NCBI RefSeq assembly: GCF_000786695.1
Contig: NZ_CP009962.1
Span: forward strand, 4,402,001-4,466,000
Reading direction: 5' to 3'
Length of the DNA: 64,000 nucleotides
Source: Collimonas arenae
GTDB taxonomy: Bacteria > Pseudomonadota > Gammaproteobacteria > Burkholderiales > Burkholderiaceae_D
Positions within the stretch are counted from its first letter, which is position 1. Every line of letters starts with the position of its first letter. The position numbers and the translations under genes are program-made. The notes below the pieces were generated by a model, which worked only from the letters and a program-made list of their open reading frames with translations, had not been told where the DNA came from and ran no database searches. Shown here one piece after another: positions 33,268 through 42,412 of the stretch.

Positions 33268-35196
33268 ATGAGCGACGAGACGAATCAAACTGACCCGCGT
33301 GATACACCAATTCAGGCAGACCCGCCGCCGCGCTACCAGCACGACGATGCAACGCGCATCGTACCGATGCAGTTCGACAAACACGGTAATCCCTTTTGGG
33401 AGTCGTTTATGACGCCGAGCAGCTATGAGGTGCGCGCTGAGGCGCAGATTCCTCCGCACCTGCCGGGGATTATCATTTTTGTGCATGGTGTGAATTCGGA
33501 GGGCGAATGGTATGACGTTGCGGAAAAAGCTCTTTGTGATGGCCTTAATCAACGCTTGAACCGTGAAGATTTAAGCCCAAATAGCTATTCTGATGTCGAT
33601 GAAAAAACTAACAAAAAAGGGCCGCGTCAACTTATAAAAATAGGCTACTCGCCCATCATCCGATTTTACTGGGGCTACCGCGCAAAGGACGGTGATGAAA
33701 AAAAATACCGCGTCGTTATGCGTAACGATAACGACACCAATTTTTGGGCGCAAAAGGGCGCTGAAGAGGCGGGGCCGTGGTATTGGGGCGGTGGGCCTTT
33801 CCAGAACGGCACCAACAACTTGCAGCAGTTGTGGTCTGAGGAGGGGATCAAGCGGCATATCGCCGGGTTCGACCTGCAACACTTGAATCCCGAAGTTGAC
33901 CGCCAGTTGGAAGATGCACCACCGCGCACGTATTACGCTCACGCGGCGCAGCGCCTTGCCGACTTGGTTGATAAAATCCGCAAAGAATCGCCACGCGACA
34001 CCGTCACCTTGTTTTCGCATAGTCAGGGAACAATGATTGCATTGGCCGCTACTGCCTTATGCAAAACCCGTGCACCCGATTCGGTCGTCGTCATGGATTC
34101 CCCTTTTGCTCTTGAAGACAAGTTCACCGATGCGCTGTCATGCGGCGCTCAACGCCCTACCGAGGCAGCGCGAATTAAGACATTCAAGAACATTGCAGAG
34201 CGCATCAAGGCTGACAAGAAAATATTTACCGAAGAAAAAATACAGATGTTGCAATGTGGTGCAACAGAAGATATGAATTTCTGGCGTCCCGATCTGAAAA
34301 ATCACTTCGGATGCCCTGAGCGCGACAACCACGGACGGCTGTATGTCTACTTCAATCCGCATGATCGCGTCATGGGGGCGAGTCCATTGCAGAGCATCGG
34401 CTGGCAAGGCGTTAGCACTAAGGTGCTGGATGAAATAGGCGATACGGTTAAACAGCGTATGCTGGCACGTGGTACGTCGTGCGGCGATTATCCAAGCCTG
34501 CAAAAATTCGGCACGCTGCCACCTATTCCCGACCCTGCGCCGAACGTCGCTCCGACCGACTTCTGGAACGGCAACAAGAATACGGCCTTTAAGATGAAGC
34601 TGTGGGCAGTACCGCCCCGAGATCAGATGGTGAGGATCAACGCGGAAAAAGTGCCGAATCCGATTACTGCGGAAGAAATGTCCAAGCCGATTAAAACAGA
34701 GACAGGGATAAAGTATTTTGATGAAGCTCCACAAACGGCAGTAACGTGGGGCGCGACTAAGTCAGATGGCACATATGCAGAACCAAGTTTTCCGAAGTAT
34801 GCGTCAATCTATGACCGCTCGACATATATGGTGCGCGACGATGTTTATGCCCCTGGTGGTAAGCGCCGCGAACTTGAAACTGATGAAGAACTTCAGGAAC
34901 GCATTAAGGATTACACGCCAATGCCGACCAACCACAGTACATTGCCCCAACACGTCGAGTTTTTGCAGCGTGTTGCTGCCTACGATCTACCAATCGGCTT
35001 TTGCGACAGCTACCAGTCTGTCAGTTTTTGGCGCGAATTGAGAAATGATGCAGACTGGACTAGCTGGCACGATCCGTACTTTACAACGGGCCAGTTAAGC
35101 GTGCCGGATATGCCCGCGATGATCGATAAAGAAACTGTTTCGCAAAAGATTAGCGAACAACAAATTGCGGATATGAAATTGGATAAGGGGGCATGA
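33268..35196 (+). CDS. T6SS phospholipase effector, Tle3-like alpha/beta hydrolase
   Basis: A 642-residue effector starting one base after vgrG stops, with AAGGA overlapping the vgrG end. The alpha/beta hydrolase core shows the oxyanion-side IIIFVHGVNSEGEWYD (about residue 70) and the nucleophile elbow TLFSHSQGTMIAL (about 250), in which the first Gly of G-x-S-x-G is Ser. A DHV-like NPHDRVMGAS supplies catalytic Asp/His candidates. The long C-terminal DUF3274-like part fits the Tle3 family. It is delivered by VgrG and attacks membrane phospholipids of target cells. A lipoprotein immunity candidate follows with overlapping start. Confidence 0.82.
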   Translation: MSDETNQTDPRDTPIQADPPPRYQHDDATRIVPMQFDKHGNPFWESFMTPSSYEVRAEAQIPPHLPGIIIFVHGVNSEGEWYDVAEKALCDGLNQRLNREDLSPNSYSDVDEKTNKKGPRQLIKIGYSPIIRFYWGYRAKDGDEKKYRVVMRNDNDTNFWAQKGAEEAGPWYWGGGPFQNGTNNLQQLWSEEGIKRHIAGFDLQHLNPEVDRQLEDAPPRTYYAHAAQRLADLVDKIRKESPRDTVTLFSHSQGTMIALAATALCKTRAPDSVVVMDSPFALEDKFTDALSCGAQRPTEAARIKTFKNIAERIKADKKIFTEEKIQMLQCGATEDMNFWRPDLKNHFGCPERDNHGRLYVYFNPHDRVMGASPLQSIGWQGVSTKVLDEIGDTVKQRMLARGTSCGDYPSLQKFGTLPPIPDPAPNVAPTDFWNGNKNTAFKMKLWAVPPRDQMVRINAEKVPNPITAEEMSKPIKTETGIKYFDEAPQTAVTWGATKSDGTYAEPSFPKYASIYDRSTYMVRDDVYAPGGKRRELETDEELQERIKDYTPMPTNHSTLPQHVEFLQRVAAYDLPIGFCDSYQSVSFWRELRNDADWTSWHDPYFTTGQLSVPDMPAMIDKETVSQKISEQQIADMKLDKGA

Positions 35197-35879
35197 TGCA
35201 ATACATAATAATGCTTGCAACGATGCTGCTTGTGGGATGTGCAACAGCTCCGACATTTCCAACATATGTTGATTCAACCATCGTGCCGCACTACGATGTA
35301 CCACCGCATACGCTCTATCGCATTGACGATAATCGCTACCTCTCGCTGGAAAATTATAATCAATACTGTTTCGGAGACAACTATTACATTGATAAACGCC
35401 AGAACATCAAGACGGACTTGGGTCGTGGTGGAATTGTGAATTATTCGGGACGGTTAATCATCGATGACCCGACTGGCATGAATGTAGTTATTCCGACTGC
35501 TCCGGGAGGTGCATGTGGTGACCGAAATTGCAATGCAGCTTTATTGTATTCGACTGATGGCGGTAAAACATTCCATGGAACGGTCTATATGAATAGCCAT
35601 AACCCGCCCAAAGCATCGGAGGACTACACGATTGCCGTAACCAAAGATGCGTTTTATGTCGCCAAAAAAATCAGTGCGACCAATGGCAGCATCGTAGTCG
35701 CCAGATATCCTTTGGTTCCAGGTTTTGTATATGGTTCTAGTCAAAAATTGCCAGGCGAAAATCACATAGAATTCGATGCAAAAATGCCCGCCAATTTACG
35801 CACGCCGTCTGGTCAGGAGAATTTTTCTAGTTGTGACGCCACGACTCCCCCGACCAACATCCCTAACTTGGTGAAATAA
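35193..35879 (+). CDS. Lipoprotein, Tli3-like T6SS immunity protein
   Basis: A 228-residue predicted lipoprotein: the lipobox LLVGC ends at Cys 16 after a short hydrophobic signal. Its start ATGATG overlaps the effector stop codon, so translation is coupled. The mature part is beta-rich (SGRLIIDDPTGMNVVIP, YSTDGGKTFHGTVYM with an Asp-box-like turn). Periplasmic lipoproteins next to Tle lipases commonly neutralise them, as Tli3 does for Tle3; this role is inferred from position and localisation. GGGGG upstream serves as ribosome site. Confidence 0.75.
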   Translation: MMQYIIMLATMLLVGCATAPTFPTYVDSTIVPHYDVPPHTLYRIDDNRYLSLENYNQYCFGDNYYIDKRQNIKTDLGRGGIVNYSGRLIIDDPTGMNVVIPTAPGGACGDRNCNAALLYSTDGGKTFHGTVYMNSHNPPKASEDYTIAVTKDAFYVAKKISATNGSIVVARYPLVPGFVYGSSQKLPGENHIEFDAKMPANLRTPSGQENFSSCDATTPPTNIPNLVK

Positions 35880-35882
35880 GCC

Positions 35883-36167
35883 ATGCACGAACCTGTTTGT
35901 CTCGACGACCCTACCAGCCACGGCGGTAAAGTTATCACCGCCACGTCCACTTTCTACTTCGATGGCAGAAGAGCCGCCTTGGTTGATGATCTTGTCTCTT
36001 GCCCGCTGTTTTATGACGAAGCACGCACGAAGCCGCACGGCATCAATCGGATCATCGAAGGGATAGAGGGCTATACCGATAACGGCCGTAAGATGGTCGT
36101 GAACGGTTGCCACTCGGAATGTGGCTGTGTGGTGATTTCCCAAAGCCCGGGAATGACAATCGCATGA
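35883..36167 (+). CDS. PAAR domain protein
   Basis: A 94-residue stand-alone PAAR protein. It opens with LDDPTSHGGKVITATSTFYFDGRRAALVDDLVSCP, containing His and Cys residues of the metal-binding tip, and ends with VVNGCHSECGCVVISQSPGMTI, the second metal-ligand segment. PAAR proteins cap the VgrG trimer and sharpen the T6SS spike, often specifying the effector. It lies 3 bp after the lipoprotein gene and its stop overlaps the next start (ATGA). Confidence 0.88.
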   Translation: MHEPVCLDDPTSHGGKVITATSTFYFDGRRAALVDDLVSCPLFYDEARTKPHGINRIIEGIEGYTDNGRKMVVNGCHSECGCVVISQSPGMTIA

Positions 36168-37564
36168 GCATGCGCTGGACCTTATCCGATGCGCCGGAAG
36201 AAGTTGAAGACGCCCCTCCACCAATCTGGTTTTTCGTACTTCTCTACGTCATCTTCCAATTGTTGGGCATCGCCCTGACCATCTTTAATTGGCCGAAGAA
36301 TCAGCCGACGATGACCGCCCCATTCTGGATGGCGATGATCGTCCTGCCAGCGCTGGCATGGGTCGCCGCGTGGGGGATCATCTATACGAATCATGCCGCC
36401 TACCAAAACAAGGTGAGGTGGTGGAATTTTCTGCGGGAATGCCGCGTCAAGTATTGGCGCGACTGGACTCAGTGCCGCGAGGTTTTGTTCGCCAGCGTAG
36501 CGCTCACGCCGGAAGAGGATCTGGCAGAGCGTATGCTGGGGCTGGAAGGCCAAGCCCCCACCAACCCTGATAAAACTCTCAGCTTGGCAAGTCAAGCAGA
36601 AGGCCCTGATCGCTCAAGGCTGGAACAGATTTTTGAGCGGCTGTTGACGCAGCTTGCGGCTCCTATCCAGCAACTCGCCCGCGCTCCCGTTGGTCCTTGC
36701 GAAGTCGTGTTGCAAACCGGGGCCGAAGATAGCACGCCGGTATTGCTCAGGGTATGGCAGCGGTTCAAGCTGCCGGGAACGCCGAAAGTGGTTTGGCTTT
36801 CCTCCGATGCCGACTCACCGCTGGTTGAGCAATGGTTCAAGGGGGCAGGCGCAAAATTCCGCTTGGTGATCGCTTGTCAGCTGCATGATGAGCGCGACGA
36901 ACAAACCTATTCGGAAGCCGCCGTCGCCATGCTGCTAACGACAGTCGAGATCGCGGCGGCTACCAAGCTCAAAACGCAAGCGTGCCTGTTCCGGCCCATT
37001 ACCGCCGAATCGGATAGCACAGACGACGCGTTGGCAACCTTGCTGCGCGCCGAGCAAGTGCCAGTTGGAAAAATTAAACATCTTTGGTTTAGTCGGCTCG
37101 ACAAGATTGTGCGGCATGCCACCGAATCCGCCGTCAGAGACGCCGGGCTGACGGTCGCCACCCACGAAGTGGACCGCGCCATGGGCAAGCCCGGCCCGAT
37201 CAATCGTTGGCTGCTTCAGGTTTTCGCTGCGCAGATGGTGCAGCATGGGCAGGGGGCGCAACTGGTCGCTAACCCGCATCGTACCGGCGTCGCCTTGAAC
37301 GTCGTTGGAGCGCAACCGGCCCCGCCAATGACAACGCCACTGCCCGATCATGTGTCGACATTGATTCCCTTGATAGTGGCGTTATGCGGCATAGCGGGCT
37401 TTCTGATTGTCGGGCTGCGCGGCGTATCACCGGAACCGAATAGTGACAATCTTTTCATGATTTTACTGATCGGCATGCCACTGTTGATAGCTCTTCGAAT
37501 TGGTGTGGACATCCTCGACACAAAATTGACGACATCGGAATTTGATGAAAAGTACCCTAACTAA
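36164..37564 (+). CDS. Membrane protein of the T6SS island, possible effector adaptor
   Basis: A 466-residue protein whose ATG overlaps the PAAR stop. It has two hydrophobic segments near the N-terminus (about 23-45 and 57-80), a 280-residue cytoplasmic-looking region (VVLQTGAEDSTPVLLRVW, KIKHLWFSRLDKIVRHA, VALNVVGAQ), and two more hydrophobic segments near the C-terminus. I do not recognise the family. In Tle3 loci of other bacteria an adaptor (Tla3) is encoded nearby, so that role is possible from position alone; a second immunity protein is an alternative. Confidence 0.65.
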   Translation: MSMRWTLSDAPEEVEDAPPPIWFFVLLYVIFQLLGIALTIFNWPKNQPTMTAPFWMAMIVLPALAWVAAWGIIYTNHAAYQNKVRWWNFLRECRVKYWRDWTQCREVLFASVALTPEEDLAERMLGLEGQAPTNPDKTLSLASQAEGPDRSRLEQIFERLLTQLAAPIQQLARAPVGPCEVVLQTGAEDSTPVLLRVWQRFKLPGTPKVVWLSSDADSPLVEQWFKGAGAKFRLVIACQLHDERDEQTYSEAAVAMLLTTVEIAAATKLKTQACLFRPITAESDSTDDALATLLRAEQVPVGKIKHLWFSRLDKIVRHATESAVRDAGLTVATHEVDRAMGKPGPINRWLLQVFAAQMVQHGQGAQLVANPHRTGVALNVVGAQPAPPMTTPLPDHVSTLIPLIVALCGIAGFLIVGLRGVSPEPNSDNLFMILLIGMPLLIALRIGVDILDTKLTTSEFDEKYPN

Positions 37565-37616
37565 TCAAAGTGAAAATAGCTCTTTGTCACAATGATGATT
37601 CTGAAGAGGTGGTGAT

Positions 37617-37976
37617 ATGACAGATAAACGTAAGCGGTGGATGGGCTTGAGCTGGTGGGAGTGGGTGACGTTGCTGAATGTCTTGTTGCTGAACGTGATG
37701 TGCTGGTGGTTCGGCCCCGATGAATTTGGCAATCGGCCTCTGCGTTGGTTTGCCGGTTCCGCGCTCCTATTCATCATTGGTCAGTATATTTACTGGGCGT
37801 GGTGTAGAGGCCGATTACACATCGCCTATGATCTGTATTATCAGGATATCTTCGACGGCATTTGTCCAGATCGCGGGGCAGATATCAACTACAAGAACGG
37901 TTGGAAATGGTATCGCAAGCAGGGTTATCCCAAGCAGATTGATCCGAGCCGTCAACGGCGATATAGGCGAACCTGA
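37617..37976 (+). CDS. Small two-span membrane protein of the T6SS island
   Basis: A 119-residue protein with two hydrophobic segments (about 15-35 and 46-65), a tryptophan-rich start (WMGLSWWEW) and a basic C-terminal tail rich in Trp, Tyr and Lys. GAGGTGG precedes the ATG. It is the last gene of the cluster, 52 bp after the larger membrane protein. Function unknown; small membrane proteins beside toxin genes are often immunity proteins, which would be a guess here. Confidence 0.6.
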   Translation: MTDKRKRWMGLSWWEWVTLLNVLLLNVMCWWFGPDEFGNRPLRWFAGSALLFIIGQYIYWAWCRGRLHIAYDLYYQDIFDGICPDRGADINYKNGWKWYRKQGYPKQIDPSRQRRYRRT

Positions 37977-38187
37977 AAGATGATCGGCAAGCTAACCACG
38001 CATAGAAGCCGAGAGACTGATAGAGATGAACGCGATTTATACTGGATGTAATTAATTTTCTGCTGATATAACGTGCAATGAATTCATTTATCGCGCGTCG
38101 CTTCACTTTTACGGTCCAATAGTATTGTCCATATAATAATAAAATGAATATTACGGCTACATATTTCCAGAAACGGACAAACCTGCA

Positions 38188-38754
38188 ATGCTAATCATCG
38201 AAACAGAAAATCTGTTTCTACGCGATTTTTCGAAGGACGATAGAGACGCTTACCGAGCCTTGCGGAGCGACCAGAAATTTGCGCGCTTCTATAGCGACGA
38301 GGATATTTCGATTGAGAAATCGGACGCTTTGCTTGAGCTCTTCATCGCTCAGCATCTCGAACATCCCAGAACCAAATACCAATTTGCTGTCGCCACCAAA
38401 AGCGGCGACTTGATTGGCTCCTGCGGCATCCGCCTTGAAGCGAACCGGCAAGCGTCTGTCGGATGCGAACTGGGTCGCGAATGGCAAAAAAAGGGCTACG
38501 CGCTTGAGGCCGGCAATGCTGTGCTTGCCTTCGGTTTCGAGCGGCACGACGTACATCGCATTTATGCGGAAACGATTTCAGAAAATATTGCCGCGATCCG
38601 ATTGTGCAAAATCCTCGGGATGCGGCATGAAGCCTTATTCCTGGAGAACAGATATTTCCAGGGTCGCTGGTGGAGCACGGCCGTGCTGGCAGTGCTGGCG
38701 CGCGACTGGCGCCAGCGCTGCTCATCTGCCACCCTGCCCCGGCATCAAGAATGA
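38188..38754 (+). CDS. GNAT N-acetyltransferase (RimJ/RimL type)
   Basis: A 188-residue GNAT-fold protein. It starts ETENLFLRDFSKDDRDAY, typical of the RimL/acetyltransf_3 group. The acetyl-CoA pyrophosphate-binding strand and loop are in VGCELGREWQKKGYALEAGNAVL, and the later VHRIYAETISENIAAIRLCKILGM is conserved in the group. It probably acetylates a small molecule or an N-terminal amine using acetyl-CoA. It stands alone after a 211-bp A+T-rich gap and is convergent with the peptidase gene. Confidence 0.88.
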   Translation: MLIIETENLFLRDFSKDDRDAYRALRSDQKFARFYSDEDISIEKSDALLELFIAQHLEHPRTKYQFAVATKSGDLIGSCGIRLEANRQASVGCELGREWQKKGYALEAGNAVLAFGFERHDVHRIYAETISENIAAIRLCKILGMRHEALFLENRYFQGRWWSTAVLAVLARDWRQRCSSATLPRHQE

Positions 38755-38771
38755 ATCGATGCCGATGCAGC

Positions 38772-39875
38772 TTACTGCCGCGCCGGCGTATTCTCAGCGA
38801 AATACTCGTGATTGTCGGCGTTATCCAATGCTGATGCTGGGTCGCTGGTCGCCAGGCTATGCGCGCCGCTTTGCCCATACACATGATCGCCAGTGCCTGC
38901 GACTACGGTGAAATGGCTGGTTTCATGCACCAGCGTGCCAGCCTTGGAGTCGGTGCCGTTGGCCGGTGCGTTCCAGTAAGCGCCGCACAGGTAAACCGTG
39001 TACGGCTGATCGGGATACACGTAGGCGTAGGTATCAGCCTCGGCGCAGCTGCAATCGAATTTGTACGACTGGTTGCCCAATGCGCTGCTGATGTTGGCGT
39101 AGTGGCTGGTGGCGGTGGCGTAGCGGCCGCTGGTGACGGCGCCAAACCACCAAGTGTAGCGGCTGCCTGTATTGTTGGCGTTGAGGTAGCTCTTGGCATT
39201 GGTGGCGATTGTAGTGGCGTCGCCGCGTGCGGTGGTCAGCGCCGTCTTCTGGCTGTTGCTGCAGCTGGCGAAGCTGGTCGAGCCGCCGGCAACCGCACCA
39301 GTGATCGCTCCCAGCAGGTCGCCGGAAGTTTGCTTGGATGATGGCGGCGGACCGCCGTTGACCGTCAACGGGATCGCATTGGTTTCCAGCGTAATGGCGC
39401 TAGCGCCGGCACCGGAGGTTTTAGCCGCTACCGTGCTACCAGCTTCCCGCACCAGCGTATCGGCAGTCTGCTTGTACTTGACCACGTATTGACCGCCTCG
39501 GTACATCTCGTAATAGGCGCTCAGGTCTACTTCTACCGCCCGGCTTTCATTCGGTTTCAGCGTGATGTAATCCTTGTCGGTAGCGGGCTTGCGCTTCACC
39601 AGCCGTCCCACATAACGCACCGGTTGACCACCAAGGGCGACACTGAATATGTCGCCGCTGACGCCGTTCAGAGGAGTTTCCCACTTCAGGACATGCAAGG
39701 GCGCAGCACTGGTATTACTGATCGTGTAGAGCACCTTTCCGGCACCGGCATCGCCTTTCGCATTCGCTTCCTGCAGAGTGACTTGTATGTCGGCCCGGGC
39801 CGCAAAGGCCGAACCGCTAATGACGATTGCCGCCAGGCAGGTGACGCCTGCCAGCCATTTCTGAACACTGACCAT
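38772..39875 (-). CDS. Secreted M35 (deuterolysin/aspzincin) metallopeptidase
   Basis: A 367-residue exported protease. The signal peptide (VTCLAAIVISGSAFA) ends near residue 25. A beta-rich N-terminal domain (about 26-180) precedes the catalytic domain. The zinc helix HETSH is at 317-321 and the aspzincin hallmark GTGDHVYG follows, giving the Asp third ligand; the domain ends with NADNHEYFAENTP. Such enzymes are best known from fungi and cleave at Xaa-Lys bonds in peptidyl-Lys types. AGAGGAG precedes the ATG. A palindrome and a hairpin lie upstream. Confidence 0.9.
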   Translation of the reverse strand: MVSVQKWLAGVTCLAAIVISGSAFAARADIQVTLQEANAKGDAGAGKVLYTISNTSAAPLHVLKWETPLNGVSGDIFSVALGGQPVRYVGRLVKRKPATDKDYITLKPNESRAVEVDLSAYYEMYRGGQYVVKYKQTADTLVREAGSTVAAKTSGAGASAITLETNAIPLTVNGGPPPSSKQTSGDLLGAITGAVAGGSTSFASCSNSQKTALTTARGDATTIATNAKSYLNANNTGSRYTWWFGAVTSGRYATATSHYANISSALGNQSYKFDCSCAEADTYAYVYPDQPYTVYLCGAYWNAPANGTDSKAGTLVHETSHFTVVAGTGDHVYGQSGAHSLATSDPASALDNADNHEYFAENTPARQ

Positions 39876-39904
39876 AGATGACTCCTCTTGAAGAGTTAAA
39901 TTGG

Positions 39905-39924
39905 CCCGCAGCTTTTTCTGCGGG
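39905..39924 (-). terminator. Hairpin between the aldo/keto reductase and M35 genes
   Basis: CCCGCAG pairs with CTGCGGG across a CTTTTT loop, followed by A+T-rich sequence. It may terminate the reductase transcript or form a structure in the peptidase leader, 30 bp before its ATG. Confidence 0.45.
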
Positions 39925-39959
39925 TAAATTTATGCTAGCACGAGGAATCTGCATCGCGT

Positions 39960-39977
39960 CCTGTCAACGTTGACAGG
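39960..39977. promoter_or_regulatory. Perfect 18-bp palindrome, operator candidate
   Basis: CCTGTCAACGTTGACAGG is a perfect dyad with no loop, unlike a terminator. It lies 85 bp upstream of the M35 peptidase ATG and 22 bp after the reductase stop, a position suited to a dimeric repressor controlling the peptidase. Confidence 0.5.
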
Positions 39978-39999
39978 AATTTATGATCTCAAAGAGACC

Positions 40000-40962
40000 T
40001 CAGGAAGCCGCGGCGCTGGCATCGTCGAGTTGTGCAATCGCAGCCGCATCCAGCTGCAAACGGGTAGCGGCAATCATGTCATCGAGCTGTGCCAGGCTGG
40101 TGGCGCTGGCGATCGGCGCAGTAATGCTGGGTCGCGCAATCAGCCATGCCAGCGCTACCTGCGCCGGGCTGGCGCCTAGCGATGCAGCAACTTGATCCAA
40201 CGCTTCCAGGATGCGCAAGCCACGCGGATCCAGATACTGTTTGACCTTCTGACCGCGCGCACTTTTACCCAGGTCTTTCTCGCTACGGTATTTACCGCTC
40301 AGGAAGCCGCTGGCCAAGGAATAATAATTGATGACCCCGATATCGTGTTCCAGCACGAACGGTTCCAGCGTGCGCTCATATTCGGCGCGGTCGTAGAGAT
40401 TGTATTGCGGCTGTAGCGACTGGTAACTGGGGAAGCCGTTTTGCTGGCTGACCTTGAGCGCTTCCGCCAGCCGTTCTGCAGTGTAATTGGAGGCGCCGAT
40501 GACCCGTATCTTGCCTTCCTTGATCAACTCAGCGTAAGCGCCCAGGGTTTCCGCCAACGGCGTGTTGGCGTCGTCGTCATGCGACTGATAGAGATCGATG
40601 TAGTCAGTTTGCAGGCGCGTCAGCGAAGCTTCCACCGCTTGCCGAATATAAGCCCTGCTCAAGCCGCTTTTCCCCTCACCCATCGGCTTGCCGACCTTGG
40701 TGGCGATCACCACCTGCGCACGCTTGCCGCTGCGCTTGAGCCATTTGCCGATAATGGTTTCCGATTCGCCACCATGGTTGCCCGGCACCCAGCGCGAATA
40801 AACATCGGCGGTGTCGATGAAATTCAAGCCGGCATCGACAAATTTATCCAGCAAGGCAAATGAGGTCGCCTCATCTGCGGTCCAGCCGAAGACATTCCCG
40901 CCAAACATCAGTGGCGCGACTTGCAGCGATGAATTTCCCAGCTTGCGTTTGCTTGTTGGCAT
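40000..40962 (-). CDS. Aldo/keto reductase
   Basis: A 320-residue NADPH-dependent aldo/keto reductase with (beta/alpha)8 fold. The catalytic tetrad residues are visible: Asp in FIDTADVYSRW (Asp and Tyr), Lys in VVIATKVGKPMG and His in YIDLYQSHDDD. The C-terminal half carries QPQYNLYDR and the NADPH-binding VINYYSLASGFLSGKYR. It resembles the YghZ/Tas-like oxidoreductases that reduce aldehydes of unknown nature. It is a single gene with the catabolic cluster upstream on the same strand, 223 bp away. Confidence 0.9.
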   Translation of the reverse strand: MPTSKRKLGNSSLQVAPLMFGGNVFGWTADEATSFALLDKFVDAGLNFIDTADVYSRWVPGNHGGESETIIGKWLKRSGKRAQVVIATKVGKPMGEGKSGLSRAYIRQAVEASLTRLQTDYIDLYQSHDDDANTPLAETLGAYAELIKEGKIRVIGASNYTAERLAEALKVSQQNGFPSYQSLQPQYNLYDRAEYERTLEPFVLEHDIGVINYYSLASGFLSGKYRSEKDLGKSARGQKVKQYLDPRGLRILEALDQVAASLGASPAQVALAWLIARPSITAPIASATSLAQLDDMIAATRLQLDAAAIAQLDDASAAAS

Positions 40963-41185
40963 AGCTTCAACTCCTGATTGGACGTGGAATCACAGTCTAA
41001 TTGGAAGCCGGAATTTTTGCCGGGCCATACTCGGTAACATTGAATGTCAGTGTCAAATGGAAGCAAAAACGTTCCTTTCTTATCAGTTCGTTCTTCGTTT
41101 GACTTTAGCGCTACAGTTGCCTCAGATACATGTACATTGAGTGAAACGCCTGTGTGATTCAACAGATGATTTCATCAAATGAGTT

Positions 41186-42364
41186 TTATAGCACCTCAAA
41201 CAAACCCGCCGCTCCCATTCCGCCGCCGACACACATCGTGACAACGACGAATTTGACGCCGCGGCGCTTGCCTTCGATCAGCGCGTGTCCTACCAGACGG
41301 GCGCCCGACATGCCGAACGGATGCCCGACCGATATCGCGCCGCCATCCACGTTCAGAATCTCGTTAGGGATTCCCAGTCTGTCCCGGCAATAGAGGGCTT
41401 GCACCGCAAACGCTTCATTCAACTCCCACAAGCCGACATCATCCATCTTGATACCGGTACGCTCCAGCAGGCGCGGCACCGCGAAGACCGGTCCTATGCC
41501 CATTTCGTTCGGCTCGCAACCGGCGACGGCAAACCCGCGAAAAATGCCGATGGGCTCGATATTGCGCTTTTGCGCCAGCCTGGCGTCCATCACCACGCAG
41601 GCAGACGCGCCGTCCGAAAGCTGGCTGGCGTTACCGGCCGTAATGCTGCCGCCCTCCATCACCGGTTTCAACGCGGCCAATCCCTCTAGCGTGGTGGCGC
41701 GTATTCCCTCGTCATGCGTGAGTAGGGTCTCCTGCATCTCAGCTACGCCCGTTGCCTTGGATATGACCTTTTTGGTCGTTGGCAGAGCCACGATCTCGCG
41801 GTCAAAACGGCCGGCCGCATGGGCGGCGGCCACGCGCTGCTGGCTCTGGAAGCCGTATTCGTCCTGCCGCTCGCGGCTGATGCCGTAGCGCTGCGCCACG
41901 ATCTCTGCGGTCTGGATCATGGTGTAATAGATTTCCGGCCTGTGCAGGCGCAGCCAGTCCTCCTGCGTCATGAATTTGTTGGCATGCTCATTGATGGTCA
42001 GGCTCAGCGAATCCAGCCCGCCGGCGACAACCACCGGCGATCCGTCCACGATGACGCTGTGCGCCGCCATCGCGATCGCTTGCATGCCTGAGCTGCAGAA
42101 GCGGTTCACTGTCATGCCGGCGGCGCTGGCGGGAAGCCCCGCGCGGAGCGCAATCTGGCGCGCTATATTGCCGCCGGTCGCGCCCTCCGGCCGTCCGGTG
42201 CCCATGATGACGTCTTCGACCTCAGCAGGATCGATGCCGGCGCGCTCAAGCGCATGCTTGACCACATGCCCGCCCAACGTCGCGCCATGGGTCATGTTGA
42301 ATGCTCCGCGATATGCCTTGCCGATCGGCGTGCGTGCGGTAGATACGATTACAGCCTCATTCAT
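41186..42364 (-). CDS. Acetyl-CoA acyltransferase (thiolase)
   Basis: A 392-residue thiolase. The nucleophilic Cys is in [11 protein letters not shown] (about 88), the catalytic His in [10 protein letters not shown] (about 345) and the second Cys in [10 protein letters not shown] (about 377). AAGGA abuts a first ATG at 42370, so the second ATG at 42364, six bases away, is taken as start. It cleaves 3-ketoacyl-CoA, here most likely acetoacetyl-CoA, with CoA to acetyl-CoA. It is the last gene of the long catabolic cluster, 48 bp after the hydratase/dehydrogenase gene. Confidence 0.93.
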   Translation of the reverse strand: MNEAVIVSTARTPIGKAYRGAFNMTHGATLGGHVVKHALERAGIDPAEVEDVIMGTGRPEGATGGNIARQIALRAGLPASAAGMTVNRFCSSGMQAIAMAAHSVIVDGSPVVVAGGLDSLSLTINEHANKFMTQEDWLRLHRPEIYYTMIQTAEIVAQRYGISRERQDEYGFQSQQRVAAAHAAGRFDREIVALPTTKKVISKATGVAEMQETLLTHDEGIRATTLEGLAALKPVMEGGSITAGNASQLSDGASACVVMDARLAQKRNIEPIGIFRGFAVAGCEPNEMGIGPVFAVPRLLERTGIKMDDVGLWELNEAFAVQALYCRDRLGIPNEILNVDGGAISVGHPFGMSGARLVGHALIEGKRRGVKFVVVTMCVGGGMGAAGLFEVL

Positions 42365-42412
42365 TTTCATTCCTTGATATGAAGAACATCAACAACTTCT
42401 CTTCGGTTCTGC

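Noticed and set aside
34138..34734. 198-codon minus-strand frame inside the lipase gene
   Set aside because: Shadow of the effector gene; the sense strand has clear hydrolase motifs.
37977..38187. Second dusA-like attachment core at the right end of the T6SS cluster
   Set aside because: I compared this gap by eye with the dusA junction and found no convincing repeat, so the island's right boundary stays undefined.
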